The notes below the pieces were generated by a model, which saw only the letters and a list, made by a program, of their open reading frames with translations, was not told where the DNA came from and searched no databases. Shown in pieces: positions 1 to 9,251 of a stretch of 47,132 nt of DNA. Source of the DNA: Aquitalea palustris (lineage in GTDB: Bacteria; Pseudomonadota; Gammaproteobacteria; Burkholderiales; Chromobacteriaceae); contig NZ_RFAR01000036.1 of the NCBI RefSeq assembly GCF_003693445.1, positions 1 to 47,132 on the forward strand, read 5' to 3'. A program made the position numbers and the translations under genes. Within the stretch, counting starts at the first letter, position 1. The number at the start of each line of letters is the position of its first letter.

Positions 1-11
1 TTCTTTGGGTA

Positions 12-38
12 CTTTCTTTTGGCGAAGCAAAAGCAAAG
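12..38. terminator. Imperfect hairpin downstream of the AIPR gene
   Basis: The core arms CTTTTG and CAAAAG flank a GCGAAG loop, and the outer arms pair with one bulged C. It lies 40 bases past the stop of the minus-strand AIPR gene, so it can serve as its terminator. From memory, hairpins of this CTTTCTTTTG...CAAAAG type recur between genes in many beta- and gammaproteobacteria, so this may be a dispersed repeat rather than a dedicated site. A second small G+C-rich inverted repeat follows at about 42-58. Confidence 0.45.
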
Positions 39-77
39 GACCTCGCCGGCGGGGCGAGACCCGCGAAATTGGTATTT

Positions 78-1796
78 TTAAAAAAGGTCTGGTTGGATAA
101 ATAGCTTTTCTTGCATTTTCTTTATTTCACTTAGAAGAATAGCGCCTTTTGCAACTTTGTCATCGCCGCCTAAAGTTTTGTATTTGTCAAAGATGAAATT
201 GAACGACTCTTCAAGTAGTGGGGTGGCAATTAGGTCTAGCTTAATTCTTGATAGTTTTTCAGGGGTTATCTTTGCAGTTTTTAGTGCTCTAATTGCCACG
301 TCATAAATTAGGTAAAATCTCAAATTATTTCTCTCATTGGGTGTTAACTCAATTCCTTTCAGGAATTCGTCTGCTTTTCTCATTATTTCAATAGATATTT
401 TATATATTTCTATATTGGACTCTGGGTTGAATAATAATTTGTATGCAGAGTCGTCATTTTCTTCTTCTAGGAGGGTGGATGGGCGCGCCCTCGCAGTGTC
501 TGGTCTTCCCATTAAGATCGACATTAATATTTGGGCTAACAGTGGAAGGCCGATAATCTCGCTTGGTTTTTTGCCGGCATTTTTGTAGAAATTTTTTCTC
601 CTGTCGTAAAAAATCCCAAATTTTTTCAAATATTCTTCTATATCCCTATGTATTGGGTCGGTGGCTCTTAAGACCGCTTTTGCTATATGGTTTTGACTGT
701 TGGTTGCTTTTATTATTTTGTCGCGTGCGGATGTTGCGTCTGCAACTACAACTTTAATCAATGCATTTCTTTTTTCTTCTGTATTGATAATGTCTGGCTT
801 TGAGAAGTAGTTGTAGATTTCATTTGACGTTTGTAATCCATTCACAATTTCTGGTGAAATTATTACTAGCTCTTTACTTCCGCTGTAGTTAATATCGGCT
901 GCTAGTATGGTTATTCCATTGTTTAGCCACCAAAAATCTAGAGTTTTGTCGCTCATCAATGTTTCAGAAATACCCGAATTAACATTGGTGTCGCCTTGGT
1001 AATCTCTGACGTTCGATTCAAATATAGATTTGTTTAGTAATCCATTTTCTTTGGTAATAAATTTATAGAAATCTTTTAAATTAACAAGAGTTACCAATGT
1101 CTTTCCTGTAGAGGACATTGGGTTTTCAGCGAGGCGCAGTATGTGGTGCTCTCTTGGACGTTTTCTGTGTAGTTCTAATAATTGTTCAGATCCGAGGAAG
1201 TCAAAACTAATTGCCGCGGTTCTGTGCAAATTCTGCAGCTCGCTAAGCAATTCATCTTTTTCGTGCGTAACATTTTCATGAACTACTGCAGCTTTTGTTG
1301 AGTAATAAATTTTAATTGATAATGACGGTGATTTTGCAATAAGGCTACGATATGCTTCAGTAAATTTTCTAAAGAAATCCAATACTTGTGCATTGTATTT
1401 TTTCTTTAAGTCATCATAGCTTGCATCTAGTCGAAGTAGTGTTATAAGTGATGATCTTAATTTTTGTATGGCTGACTCACCAAAGCCTTCGGTATTTTTG
1501 GATTGCAAAACGACGACTTCAATGTTGACATCTCTTTTGTATCTTTGATAGTCTTTAAAATCTTCGCGTATTAATTCGTTGTTGATGGTGAGGTAGAGTG
1601 CATCAATGCCACCATCAAGCGGGCCATCAACAATCCCATCAAGCACTTCTTCATAGGATAGTTCGTGTTCTTTTAAAATTAATTGTGCAGAGAAGAAATT
1701 AAAAAAACCATCCGCAGTAAAGTCATTTGATTGCGAATCATATTCTTGAGTTAAAATTTGATCGAACAAGATTTGTTCTGTTGAGTTTCTGCTCAC
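78..1796 (-). CDS. AIPR-family abortive infection protein
   Basis: 572 residues with the hallmarks of the AIPR (abortive infection phage resistance) family. The N-terminal part has a PD-(D/E)XK-like pattern: DGGID around residues 61-65, then QSK at 98-100. The central part has the family signatures WWLNNGITIL and IVNGLQTS, followed by a helical C-terminal half. Family members are associated with phage resistance, probably through nucleic-acid cleavage; the activity here is inferred. The start is GTG at 1796, preceded by AGGA about 8 bases upstream. The gene is much richer in A+T than the Wadjet genes, suggesting a separate origin. It stands alone: its 5' side faces a divergent small gene and carries a strong hairpin directly before the ribosome-binding site. 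I am confident of the family, not of the mechanism. Confidence 0.85.
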   Translation of the reverse strand: MSRNSTEQILFDQILTQEYDSQSNDFTADGFFNFFSAQLILKEHELSYEEVLDGIVDGPLDGGIDALYLTINNELIREDFKDYQRYKRDVNIEVVVLQSKNTEGFGESAIQKLRSSLITLLRLDASYDDLKKKYNAQVLDFFRKFTEAYRSLIAKSPSLSIKIYYSTKAAVVHENVTHEKDELLSELQNLHRTAAISFDFLGSEQLLELHRKRPREHHILRLAENPMSSTGKTLVTLVNLKDFYKFITKENGLLNKSIFESNVRDYQGDTNVNSGISETLMSDKTLDFWWLNNGITILAADINYSGSKELVIISPEIVNGLQTSNEIYNYFSKPDIINTEEKRNALIKVVVADATSARDKIIKATNSQNHIAKAVLRATDPIHRDIEEYLKKFGIFYDRRKNFYKNAGKKPSEIIGLPLLAQILMSILMGRPDTARARPSTLLEEENDDSAYKLLFNPESNIEIYKISIEIMRKADEFLKGIELTPNERNNLRFYLIYDVAIRALKTAKITPEKLSRIKLDLIATPLLEESFNFIFDKYKTLGGDDKVAKGAILLSEIKKMQEKLFIQPDLF

Positions 1797-1808
1797 AATT
1801 AATTCCTA

Positions 1809-1844
1809 ATGACAAAAGGCACACCGAAGTGTGCCTTTTGTCAT
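1809..1844. terminator. Perfect 16-bp stem hairpin at the AIPR 5' end
   Basis: The 16-bp arms (ATGACAAAAGGCACAC and its exact complement) surround a CGAA tetraloop. The A- and T-rich outer parts of the stem make it look like a bidirectional intrinsic terminator. It lies only 12 bases before the AIPR start codon and just outside its AGGA ribosome-binding site. Any AIPR transcript starting further upstream must pass through it, so it could shield the gene from read-through or act as an attenuator. No other recognisable gene ends here. Confidence 0.6.
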
Positions 1845-2022
1845 GCGCGTTAGTCAACGACCTATGTTGTTAGATACACCAAAAATTGAAATTGAAACAA
1901 CTGAAAAATCAAAAGCTTACTCTGATGTTGGTGTGTAATATTTGAAATTCCACAAAGCCAAAAATTGGCATTATCGTATTTTGAAGCCAAAGTTTGGAGT
2001 TTTTTGATCGTAGGGAGGTAAG

Positions 2023-2367
2023 ATGACTCAACAGCCAATTTTCCAGGTTGGTCCAAGCGGACCACTACAATTGGACGTTGCTTGGCGTTCATCAGTGTCT
2101 GAATTTTGCTCAGGGATGAAGAAAGCGGTTGGTAAGAATGCCACTAGCCAGTTACGCCCTTACCGTTTGGGATGTACCGGCTATATTGCTTTTGATGTGC
2201 GAGGAGAGGCCGGAGAGGTCAATGTGACCCTTGTCGAGAGTGGATCAAACAGACTCCCGGACGCTGCAACCATTTTCAGCGTCCGGGAGGTAGAATGTGA
2301 GTTGGTCGATCTTATCGACGCTTATTACTTGGTAACCAGTGTTCTAGATTCATTAGAAACACCGTAG
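2023..2367 (+). CDS. Hypothetical protein, 114 aa
   Basis: Not recognised. A very good ribosome-binding site (GGGAGGT, 5 bases before ATG) supports a real gene. The product is soluble, mixed alpha/beta in composition, with no signal peptide, membrane segment or cysteine motif; the middle (RLGCTGYIAFDVRGEAGEVN) suggests a beta-rich fold. It is divergent from the AIPR gene across a 226-base spacer and convergent with the next gene, their stop codons separated by a single base. No function is proposed. Confidence 0.6.
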   Translation: MTQQPIFQVGPSGPLQLDVAWRSSVSEFCSGMKKAVGKNATSQLRPYRLGCTGYIAFDVRGEAGEVNVTLVESGSNRLPDAATIFSVREVECELVDLIDAYYLVTSVLDSLETP

Positions 2368-2368
2368 C

Positions 2369-3343
2369 CTACTGGGTCGCCTTATTTTTTGTTGGGCCCA
2401 ATACAATGGCGAGATGACGCAAGTGTGATATTACCAGATTGAGGCCATCGCTCTCATTCGGGGCATCTTCAAAGTGCCCTAGTGCATAGACCCTAAGAAA
2501 GCGGACTTCATCCACTTTGGAAAGGATTCCATCAAGGTACTTTCTATGCCGGTACTCTTTCATCATGGAAGGGCTAACATATAAAGAAACTGGCTTCCCT
2601 TCTACAGTGTCGTAAAATTTCAGCCGAAATCCTTGTCCGTAGCGCTTATCCAAGATTGCACCGCCATATATAATCCGTTGTGTCGACCAAGTCTTAGCAT
2701 AGTTTAAACGCTGGAAATAATGCTTCAGCTTAATTTTGCCTATTCCTTTAACTTGCAGCTCTAAAGTGGAAAATTCTTCGTCAGTAAGTTTCTCTTTTGC
2801 ATCCCTAAAGCTCTCTACTAATCGTTCCAAGTCGTTGGTTCGATCCACCCCAGTTAACTCACAATCGTTGTTTTTCCGTGCCTGGTTACCACCAGAGGCA
2901 GGCACACCAATACCGCCACAATCAATAGGGGGCTTCTCTGTCCCTGCCGGTTTGGTTCCATCGTGATCAGTCGGGTCAAAGACATCAATGAAGTCGTTCA
3001 ACTTGCGACGTGCTTTGCGCTTACGTGCGGTATCTTCAGACTCACCAGGGAGCAGGCCATCAGCCCCCTCGGTGTCGTCCTCATGTTGCCATTCACACCC
3101 AGGTAGATGCGTATCCTGCTCACGGTAGTGAGCTGTTACGTGCTTAACTGACTCTTGAGCGTTCTCACGGTAATTCACGCCAATGACCCGCACACCTTTC
3201 TCACGGCATTTTTCATCGGAACACAGAAAGTGGAACTTTGTGAGAAGGGGTTCTCTAGACAGAAATTCTATTCTGGCTTGGGTGATCGTAACTACTTCGC
3301 GGAGTTCTATGCAGTACGCACGCATGATACGGAGACTGGCCAT
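2369..3343 (-). CDS. Hypothetical protein with putative N-terminal zinc module
   Basis: 324 residues, not assigned to a named family. The N-terminal 75 residues contain CSDEKC, then HVTAHYRE, H and PGC. This Cys/His spacing resembles the metal-binding modules at the N-terminus of CoiA-like and other accessory proteins. A charged, low-complexity linker (about residues 88-170) leads to a C-terminal domain of about 150 residues with a likely beta-barrel-like stretch (QRIIYGGAILDKRYGQGFRL). ATG at 3343 has no convincing ribosome-binding site; the in-frame ATG five codons later (3328) is an equally possible start. The upstream neighbour on the same strand is the DUF6236 gene, whose stop is 79 bases away. 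Confidence 0.6.
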   Translation of the reverse strand: MASLRIMRAYCIELREVVTITQARIEFLSREPLLTKFHFLCSDEKCREKGVRVIGVNYRENAQESVKHVTAHYREQDTHLPGCEWQHEDDTEGADGLLPGESEDTARKRKARRKLNDFIDVFDPTDHDGTKPAGTEKPPIDCGGIGVPASGGNQARKNNDCELTGVDRTNDLERLVESFRDAKEKLTDEEFSTLELQVKGIGKIKLKHYFQRLNYAKTWSTQRIIYGGAILDKRYGQGFRLKFYDTVEGKPVSLYVSPSMMKEYRHRKYLDGILSKVDEVRFLRVYALGHFEDAPNESDGLNLVISHLRHLAIVLGPTKNKATQ

Positions 3344-3422
3344 TTTTATTACTTCATCGTGATTAAGATGCTAAAAGAATAATCCGAACCAACTTTCTTG
3401 TTGCCACCTTGCTTAATAGCGC

Positions 3423-4580
3423 TCACCATCTACGCTCCATCGAAAGTAAGTAGGAATATGGACTCTCGATTCTCGCCCGCCGCCGTTGATTTGCTAGTAG
3501 TACCGCTGACGCAGTAAGCGATATTCCCGCGCCGGCAAGTAAGGCCACCGAACTAGGAATACCTGCAAGGATTGCCGCTGAGGTTGGGGCGGCCGAAAAG
3601 AAAGAAACCTTCAACAGTCCGTTGAGCCCAGTGTCCCAGCTTTGGGATCTCAAAGACTCTCGGAGACTACGCATCGCGGGCAAGACGTTGGCCTGATATT
3701 GATCGGAGACAGCTTGTCTCAGTGCTTCTATCGGCAAGTCTTTTGGTAAGTCTGTAGTAAGACGCGAAACTTCTCGGCGGAATATAGCTAATTCTTCCTG
3801 GTGATCTTTCTTGAACTTGAGTATTTCTTTTGCCGAAAGAGTTTCAGGTAATGAAATTCCTTGCACCATAAGATCAATGAGCAGGCTAGGAGAAACTGCT
3901 GTTGGCAACGAGCGCCTTGGGCCAGAAGCATCGAAATGACGGCCGAATCGTCGACTGCCAGATGTGCCGAGCGGTTTTCCTTTGCGAACAGCGATTGCCA
4001 ACTGATCTGCTGCAGCTGACTCGGTGACTAAACCCAAACCTAGTCGATGAGCCAACTGGGAAGCAAGCAATGTCATGTAGAAGTTGGCAAAGCCAGGCGC
4101 GACATGAAGCCAGCCGTCATCATCTAACCCTCGTTCAAGCTCAGAGCGAATCATGTATGGCAGTTTTTCCGGATGTATATGGGCTAGCTCCTGCAACTCA
4201 TATGACATCTTCTCCGGATGGATTCGGCGAGTTGGTTGTTTGTCTGTGTCGAACATGACGCCTGCTGAGGCGGGATCTGTAAGAAAGTCGAGAACTTGGT
4301 CTGTAAGTTCTTCAACCTCGTCCATATCCGATGAAACGCGAACAGGTACGAGTACACCTTCGTCACAGAGGTATCGAGCAAAGTTATTCGAGTAGGGGTC
4401 GCGATGAGAAACTGGGACAATTGTTCGGATGGAGTCCCAGAACAACGCAGCACTTCGTAGCCATTGTTCATCCTTTATGTCGATGTATGGGTAGTAAAGC
4501 GCTGAGGAGAATGCTGCCGGCACTAGAATTCCTCCGTAATGATTGTTCCGTTGGTTAATGTGATGGTCTGTTAATCTCAT
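3423..4580 (-). CDS. DUF6236-family protein at the end of the Wadjet operon
   Basis: About 385 residues, matching from memory the uncharacterised DUF6236 family (N-terminal GGILVPAAFSS...YYPYIDI followed by W-rich helices). The reading frame stays open to 4703, but the family-like sequence begins at the ATG at 4580, 25 bases after the jetD stop, so I use that start; no clear ribosome-binding site precedes it. The C-terminal part has a hydrophobic stretch (AAILAGIPSSVALLAGAG and following), probably one or two membrane-associated helices, then a basic end. It is co-directional with jetABCD and spaced like an operon member. It is not part of the four-gene Wadjet core as I know it, so it may be an accessory or an independent defence gene using the same promoter. 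Confidence 0.7.
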   Translation of the reverse strand: MRLTDHHINQRNNHYGGILVPAAFSSALYYPYIDIKDEQWLRSAALFWDSIRTIVPVSHRDPYSNNFARYLCDEGVLVPVRVSSDMDEVEELTDQVLDFLTDPASAGVMFDTDKQPTRRIHPEKMSYELQELAHIHPEKLPYMIRSELERGLDDDGWLHVAPGFANFYMTLLASQLAHRLGLGLVTESAAADQLAIAVRKGKPLGTSGSRRFGRHFDASGPRRSLPTAVSPSLLIDLMVQGISLPETLSAKEILKFKKDHQEELAIFRREVSRLTTDLPKDLPIEALRQAVSDQYQANVLPAMRSLRESLRSQSWDTGLNGLLKVSFFSAAPTSAAILAGIPSSVALLAGAGISLTASAVLLANQRRRARIESPYSYLLSMERRW

Positions 4581-4605
4581 GCTAAGACGCGGTGTCGTGC
4601 GATCT

Positions 4606-5817
4606 TCAAAGCCTTGGTAGGGAAGGGGGAAGAACCTCTTGTTCGATGGCGCGAAGGTCAGAAGCGATGGCAGAAGCAATATGCGGCCAACCAAATTTTT
4701 CACTAACCCGTTCGATTTCCCGAACCTCGTCTTCAGTTAAACGTTTCCGAGCGGGATAACCTAGATATTCTGATGGATCCATGTTCCAGAGCAGGAGGGG
4801 GGCTTCATAGGTTCTGGCAATGCTTGCAGCGATCCTAATTCCTCCAAGGTCAATGTCTCCCCAGTGGAATCGCTTCACTCCCGGTCTTGTCAGAGCGTCG
4901 TTGATGGAACGTGTATACACGCCAAGCATCGCTGGGGAAGGCATTCCTCCCGTATAGAGAATCAGGCCATTGGGTCTCCCTGCTTTGCCGAGGGCGAGCT
5001 CATGGAAAGTGGTCAGGTTCTCTACCGTCAGGATATAGGTCGCGTTTTCTCCAAGCACCAGCCGCCGGATACTTGCCGGGGACAAACCGATGTAGGGGGC
5101 TGGGATACGAAGCGTCGTTCCATCATCAAGATCAATCGCGCCATTACCAGCAACCAGGATGGGCTGAGGTAGCTTGACGAGGCCTAGCCCGCTCAAGACG
5201 TCCTCAATATCGCGCCAAGGTGGTTCAAGTCTCTCCGCAGTCACCATATCAAGCGAAGCACCAATCCCTTCGATACGTTTGCTGTCCGCAAAGAGTTGGC
5301 CGCTCAAGCGCCGAATCGGTACATCATCAGTTTCGGTACTCTCCCGGCAAGCCTCGACCACCTTGCAGGCATCGATCACGTCCTGAACCTCCAATGGAGT
5401 GAGGCTGCGGATGGTTTTGCCGGTCCGCCAACGTGCCAGGATGTCTGCGACGTTCCCCAAATGCATCCAAGGGCGAAGAGCATTAAGTGCATGGGCATAT
5501 GCCTGCCATGCGCTGGGTCTGCCAAGAATCGCTGCAACACGATTTGGATCAACTAGCCGCGTACGAACGATCTGCCCATCCGTTCCTGCGCGGCGATCCC
5601 ATTCGAGAGAAATCGCGCCATCCCGCTCAGCTTCGCGTAACTCTGCATGGGCGATATCCTTGTCCTGTCGCAGCGGTAGTTTGAAGTATTCAGGGAGTGA
5701 TGCTTCCGAAAATAGCACTGTATGCTCTCGTTCTGCCTGTTGTGCCCAAGCCCGTTCGGACTTTTGCAGGAGCTTTTCCAGCACGGTCCGAGCAAGTGAA
5801 TTACCTTTAGTGCTCAT
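4606..5817 (-). CDS. jetD: Wadjet protein JetD, topoisomerase VI-like nuclease
   Basis: 403 residues of the DUF3322/DUF2220 type. JetD is the DNA-cleaving subunit of Wadjet: the SMC complex extrudes small circular DNA and JetD cuts it. The C-terminal Toprim fold is visible: the acidic residue in LTVENLTTF (E266) and the DxD motif in HWGDIDLGG (D321, D323) give the expected metal-binding set, so the enzyme looks intact. The N-terminal half is the winged-helix/arm region. Its ATG overlaps the jetC stop (ATGA), indicating translational coupling. It is followed 25 bases later by the DUF6236 gene. Confidence 0.93.
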   Translation of the reverse strand: MSTKGNSLARTVLEKLLQKSERAWAQQAEREHTVLFSEASLPEYFKLPLRQDKDIAHAELREAERDGAISLEWDRRAGTDGQIVRTRLVDPNRVAAILGRPSAWQAYAHALNALRPWMHLGNVADILARWRTGKTIRSLTPLEVQDVIDACKVVEACRESTETDDVPIRRLSGQLFADSKRIEGIGASLDMVTAERLEPPWRDIEDVLSGLGLVKLPQPILVAGNGAIDLDDGTTLRIPAPYIGLSPASIRRLVLGENATYILTVENLTTFHELALGKAGRPNGLILYTGGMPSPAMLGVYTRSINDALTRPGVKRFHWGDIDLGGIRIAASIARTYEAPLLLWNMDPSEYLGYPARKRLTEDEVREIERVSEKFGWPHIASAIASDLRAIEQEVLPPSLPRL

Positions 5818-8800
5818 GCAGTACCAGCCTCTAGGCTCGCGATCATGTTGGTAAGCAGATCAGGGTGTTCAGATGGCATGTCGGACATAAGCAGTGTCTT
5901 CGCTGGCTCCTTGATCTTCGTCTGTTCGACAAAGACGTCCATATCGAACCGTGTAATCTCGAAGATGGTGTCCAGCGTAGGTGCAAGTTTGCTGTGATCG
6001 GCCTCTGGGGCTGCCATGATCATCTGCAGACCAATGGTGTCGAGGAAGCGTGCCGCAGAAAGCGCGTTTTGTTGGTCCATGCCGTGGAAGGCTTCGTCCA
6101 GGAGCATAAGGCCCGCCCCTGTGCTGTGTTTTCCCGCGTCGATTCGGTAAGCCGCAGCCATCGCGGCGCCTGCGATGACGTAGAATGGGGTTCGATGTTC
6201 GCCGTTCGAACCGACACCGATACGGCGGGAAAGTGGGATGGACTTTTTGCCTTCGCGGTCAATCATCAGGTCGAAGGTAAACAAGGTTCGGTAATCATCT
6301 AGCGGGTTAAAGCCGGTTTTCCCATCCTGACCGGTGTCATCCAGCAACTGCATTATCACCTCATGGCCAGTTTCGCCAAGTGAGAACATGTCCTGTTCAT
6401 TGCCTTTACCAACATTGATGATGTAGTCGTGGATGGCTCGGTGGGCTTCTGCCGACCGTACGACAAAACGGTATCGCTCGCCATTCGAGAATGGTGGGCA
6501 AGCGTTGAGAGTCTTGTTGATGTCGGAGATGGTCGTGTGCATCTGCTCGATGCTTTCCCGAATCCGTACGGCCACATCATTTCGGAATGCTTCTTCGGCC
6601 GCAATACGAGCCTGCCGGACTTCTTCCTTGCGCTCGACAAGTTCGGTTTCCTTGAGCCTCTTTTCCTCATCGCGCACCCATGCTAGGGCAAGCCGCCAGT
6701 CTTTCAACTCGTCGCCTAAAGCAACACCGTGCCGATCCAGATAGCTCTGGAACTGCATCAGCGCAGTCGCGAAAGCCTCGTTGGCATCTCGATCGGCAAT
6801 TTCGATACGGCGTTTGCAGCCTTCCATTCGATCCTTATGTACGCCACCCGGATGGCTGCTCTCAATGTCCGACCGTACGCGCGATATCACATCCTCGTCG
6901 ACGCCAGGTATTGCACGTGCTGCCGTAAAGGCAGCTTCCTTCTCGTTGCGTTCCTTGCGTACAAATTGAAGTTGCGGGAAAAGGCGTCGAAGATCGGCCT
7001 CTGCCTCGGACAGGCGGACCCGGTTGTTGGACTCCTCTGTCCTTGCTGTTTCCATTGCAGAGAAGAGCTCATTGACACGCTGCCGCAGCGGATCGTGCTC
7101 GTGAGTATCTATCGATTCGATTTTCGTCTGCACATCGAGAATGGTAGTTTGCTCGGCTAGTGCTTGCTGTACCTCATCTGTGATACGAGAAGATTTCTCT
7201 TGGAGGTCACCCAGTAGCCTAATCCGATTGAGTACGTCTTGAATCTTGGCAAGTCTTTCTTTGGCTTTGGATTCAATCTCAAGCTGCTCCAACAATGCAT
7301 GACGCAACGCTTCTTTCTCGGCAAAGGTCATGCGTTTGCCCATTTGAAGCTTCTCAATTGGTACTAGACGCAAGCGGCTCGTTGTAAAGTTCGAACTAAG
7401 CATGCCGTCAACTGTGAGTGCCCGCGAATATCGCTCAAGTTCTTCCTCTGTTTCAACGCAACGCAACTGGCCCATCAATGCACGCAAATACGCTAGCGCT
7501 ACCGGGTGACTTCCTGTCAGTAGATTGCCAACTAGAGCGTCATCCATTTCGTCCCACACCTGGCACCTTAGATGATTTGATTGGACGACCTTGGCGGAAT
7601 AAGGATTGTCCCGATCCGGCATGCTACGAATGAGCCGCACGGCCTCTCGCTCCTGTCCATTGGCAACAACGAGCGCTTCTCGATTAGTCGACAGGAATGA
7701 CTCGATGGCCGGCTGCCAGCGCACATCGGAAACCTGAACCAGATTGCAGACCGGCTCCGCCTCTATACCGTGTTGCTGGAGATAATTGATGACCGCTGCG
7801 ACTGCACCGCTGATCGGGGCTCCATCCTTGTCCGCGTTATTGACCTGGCCCGTTATCGTCCGCAAATTCGCAGTTGCTGTCTCGACTGCACTGGAAGCTT
7901 CCTTGAGAGCCACTTTCCACGGCATGATCTGATCCAGCAGGAAGTTGAGTGCCTTGGCCATCGTTTCGTCGAGACCAGAGACCAGTTTTTGCTCGAGTTG
8001 GGTGGCGCAATGAGCAAGGCCACGGTCGATTTCTGTGGCCAAGCGCAGCTGGTCAGGCAGTAATTTGCTGGTGGCGATGGTATTTACCACGCTGGCGACG
8101 GCACTCACGTCCTTATCAAGGCGTCGCAGGCACATGGCGAAAGTGTTTTGATTTAATATGAGTTGTTGGGCATAGGCTTCTGCTGCGTCAGCCCCTGGGG
8201 CTCCATGAAGTGCCTTCACGGCGTTTTCCCATGCCTTAGCGGTGTTCTTTACTTTATGCAGATGGTTTATGGAGTCACGCTTGTGGGAACGTCTACGGTG
8301 TGATGCTTGCAGGATTGCTGATTTCAAGGCGTTAGCGCGGTCTTGGCTATCTTTGAAATCGTATTCGGCTGCCAATGCTTGAATGCTGGCCTCCCGGCTG
8401 CGATAGCGAGCAACCTTCGCATAGGCGTCGTCGATGACCCCTAGCATGGCAATCTGTTCCTCGACTTGATGCAGGAGTTGATTGAGTTGCTTGAACATCT
8501 CAATCTGCTGCCTTGCACGGCGCCGATCAATCGTCTGAGGTTCGACCACGTAGTCGCGAACGAAACTATCGACGCTCTCAATATTGCGCAACAGAACCGA
8601 TTTGTTGAACACCTTGAGGTACTCGCGCACATCGATTGACTTGGCCTTCGGCTGGAGGGCGTGGATCATCTCGTGGATGTACTTCGTCGGTTGGTTCGTG
8701 AAGAAAGGTGTACGACCAGCGGCATCGCAACGCTTCCTGGCCCTGGTGGTAAAGTCGTTGAACAGTAGGGGCACTTCACCCTCGTCCGACATCTCCAGAT

Positions 8801-9251
8801 GATCGGAGCACGAAAGACTAATGCCATTGAGAACGTATAGCCCGAGTAGCTCATGATTTGAGTCTGTGGCCACAGCTCGAATACACGCGCCAATCGTTAC
8901 TGGTTCTCGGGTCTGATCATCCTCGAAGACCAAAGTGATATAGGTAATCGATTCGTCCCGCTTGCGATCTGTAGCGCCCCCTCCGCCAGTATCGTCGACT
9001 ACACCCAAACAGTAGTCTCGAATGGACCGGGGATTACGCTTGCCGCCGCCGGTGGTGGACACGGACTGGGTATTGAAGGCGAGGTAATTTCCATGCGCGC
9101 CCAGCATCGCAATCTGGATAGCATCGAGGATTGAGGTCTTGCCGGAACCGTTCTGACCTAGAAAAGCGACGTGACCAGAAAGATCGAGTTCGATCGCTTC
9201 ATACAGGAAGTATTGGATAAGAACCACGCGGTTAAGCTTCTTCACGGTCAT
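5814..9251 (-). CDS. jetC: Wadjet protein JetC, SMC-like ATPase
   Basis: 1145 residues, a MukB-like SMC ATPase. Walker A is GQNGSGKTS at about residues 32-40. Walker B with the catalytic glutamate is LMLLDEAFHGMD about 100 residues from the C-terminus, preceded by a signature-like segment (GVGSNGEHR). Between them lie long coiled coils interrupted by a hinge-like region near residues 490-640. JetC forms the motor of the Wadjet loop-extruding complex with JetA and JetB. The start overlaps the end of jetB by 20 bases and the stop overlaps the jetD start by four. All ATPase motifs are present and there is no frameshift. Confidence 0.93.
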   Translation of the reverse strand: MTVKKLNRVVLIQYFLYEAIELDLSGHVAFLGQNGSGKTSILDAIQIAMLGAHGNYLAFNTQSVSTTGGGKRNPRSIRDYCLGVVDDTGGGGATDRKRDESITYITLVFEDDQTREPVTIGACIRAVATDSNHELLGLYVLNGISLSCSDHLEMSDEGEVPLLFNDFTTRARKRCDAAGRTPFFTNQPTKYIHEMIHALQPKAKSIDVREYLKVFNKSVLLRNIESVDSFVRDYVVEPQTIDRRRARQQIEMFKQLNQLLHQVEEQIAMLGVIDDAYAKVARYRSREASIQALAAEYDFKDSQDRANALKSAILQASHRRRSHKRDSINHLHKVKNTAKAWENAVKALHGAPGADAAEAYAQQLILNQNTFAMCLRRLDKDVSAVASVVNTIATSKLLPDQLRLATEIDRGLAHCATQLEQKLVSGLDETMAKALNFLLDQIMPWKVALKEASSAVETATANLRTITGQVNNADKDGAPISGAVAAVINYLQQHGIEAEPVCNLVQVSDVRWQPAIESFLSTNREALVVANGQEREAVRLIRSMPDRDNPYSAKVVQSNHLRCQVWDEMDDALVGNLLTGSHPVALAYLRALMGQLRCVETEEELERYSRALTVDGMLSSNFTTSRLRLVPIEKLQMGKRMTFAEKEALRHALLEQLEIESKAKERLAKIQDVLNRIRLLGDLQEKSSRITDEVQQALAEQTTILDVQTKIESIDTHEHDPLRQRVNELFSAMETARTEESNNRVRLSEAEADLRRLFPQLQFVRKERNEKEAAFTAARAIPGVDEDVISRVRSDIESSHPGGVHKDRMEGCKRRIEIADRDANEAFATALMQFQSYLDRHGVALGDELKDWRLALAWVRDEEKRLKETELVERKEEVRQARIAAEEAFRNDVAVRIRESIEQMHTTISDINKTLNACPPFSNGERYRFVVRSAEAHRAIHDYIINVGKGNEQDMFSLGETGHEVIMQLLDDTGQDGKTGFNPLDDYRTLFTFDLMIDREGKKSIPLSRRIGVGSNGEHRTPFYVIAGAAMAAAYRIDAGKHSTGAGLMLLDEAFHGMDQQNALSAARFLDTIGLQMIMAAPEADHSKLAPTLDTIFEITRFDMDVFVEQTKIKEPAKTLLMSDMPSEHPDLLTNMIASLEAGTA

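Noticed and set aside
4581-4703. Upstream extension of the DUF6236 frame into jetD
   Set aside because: Sequence of these 41 codons is unlike the family and lies over the jetD 3' end; the ATG at 4580 is a better start.
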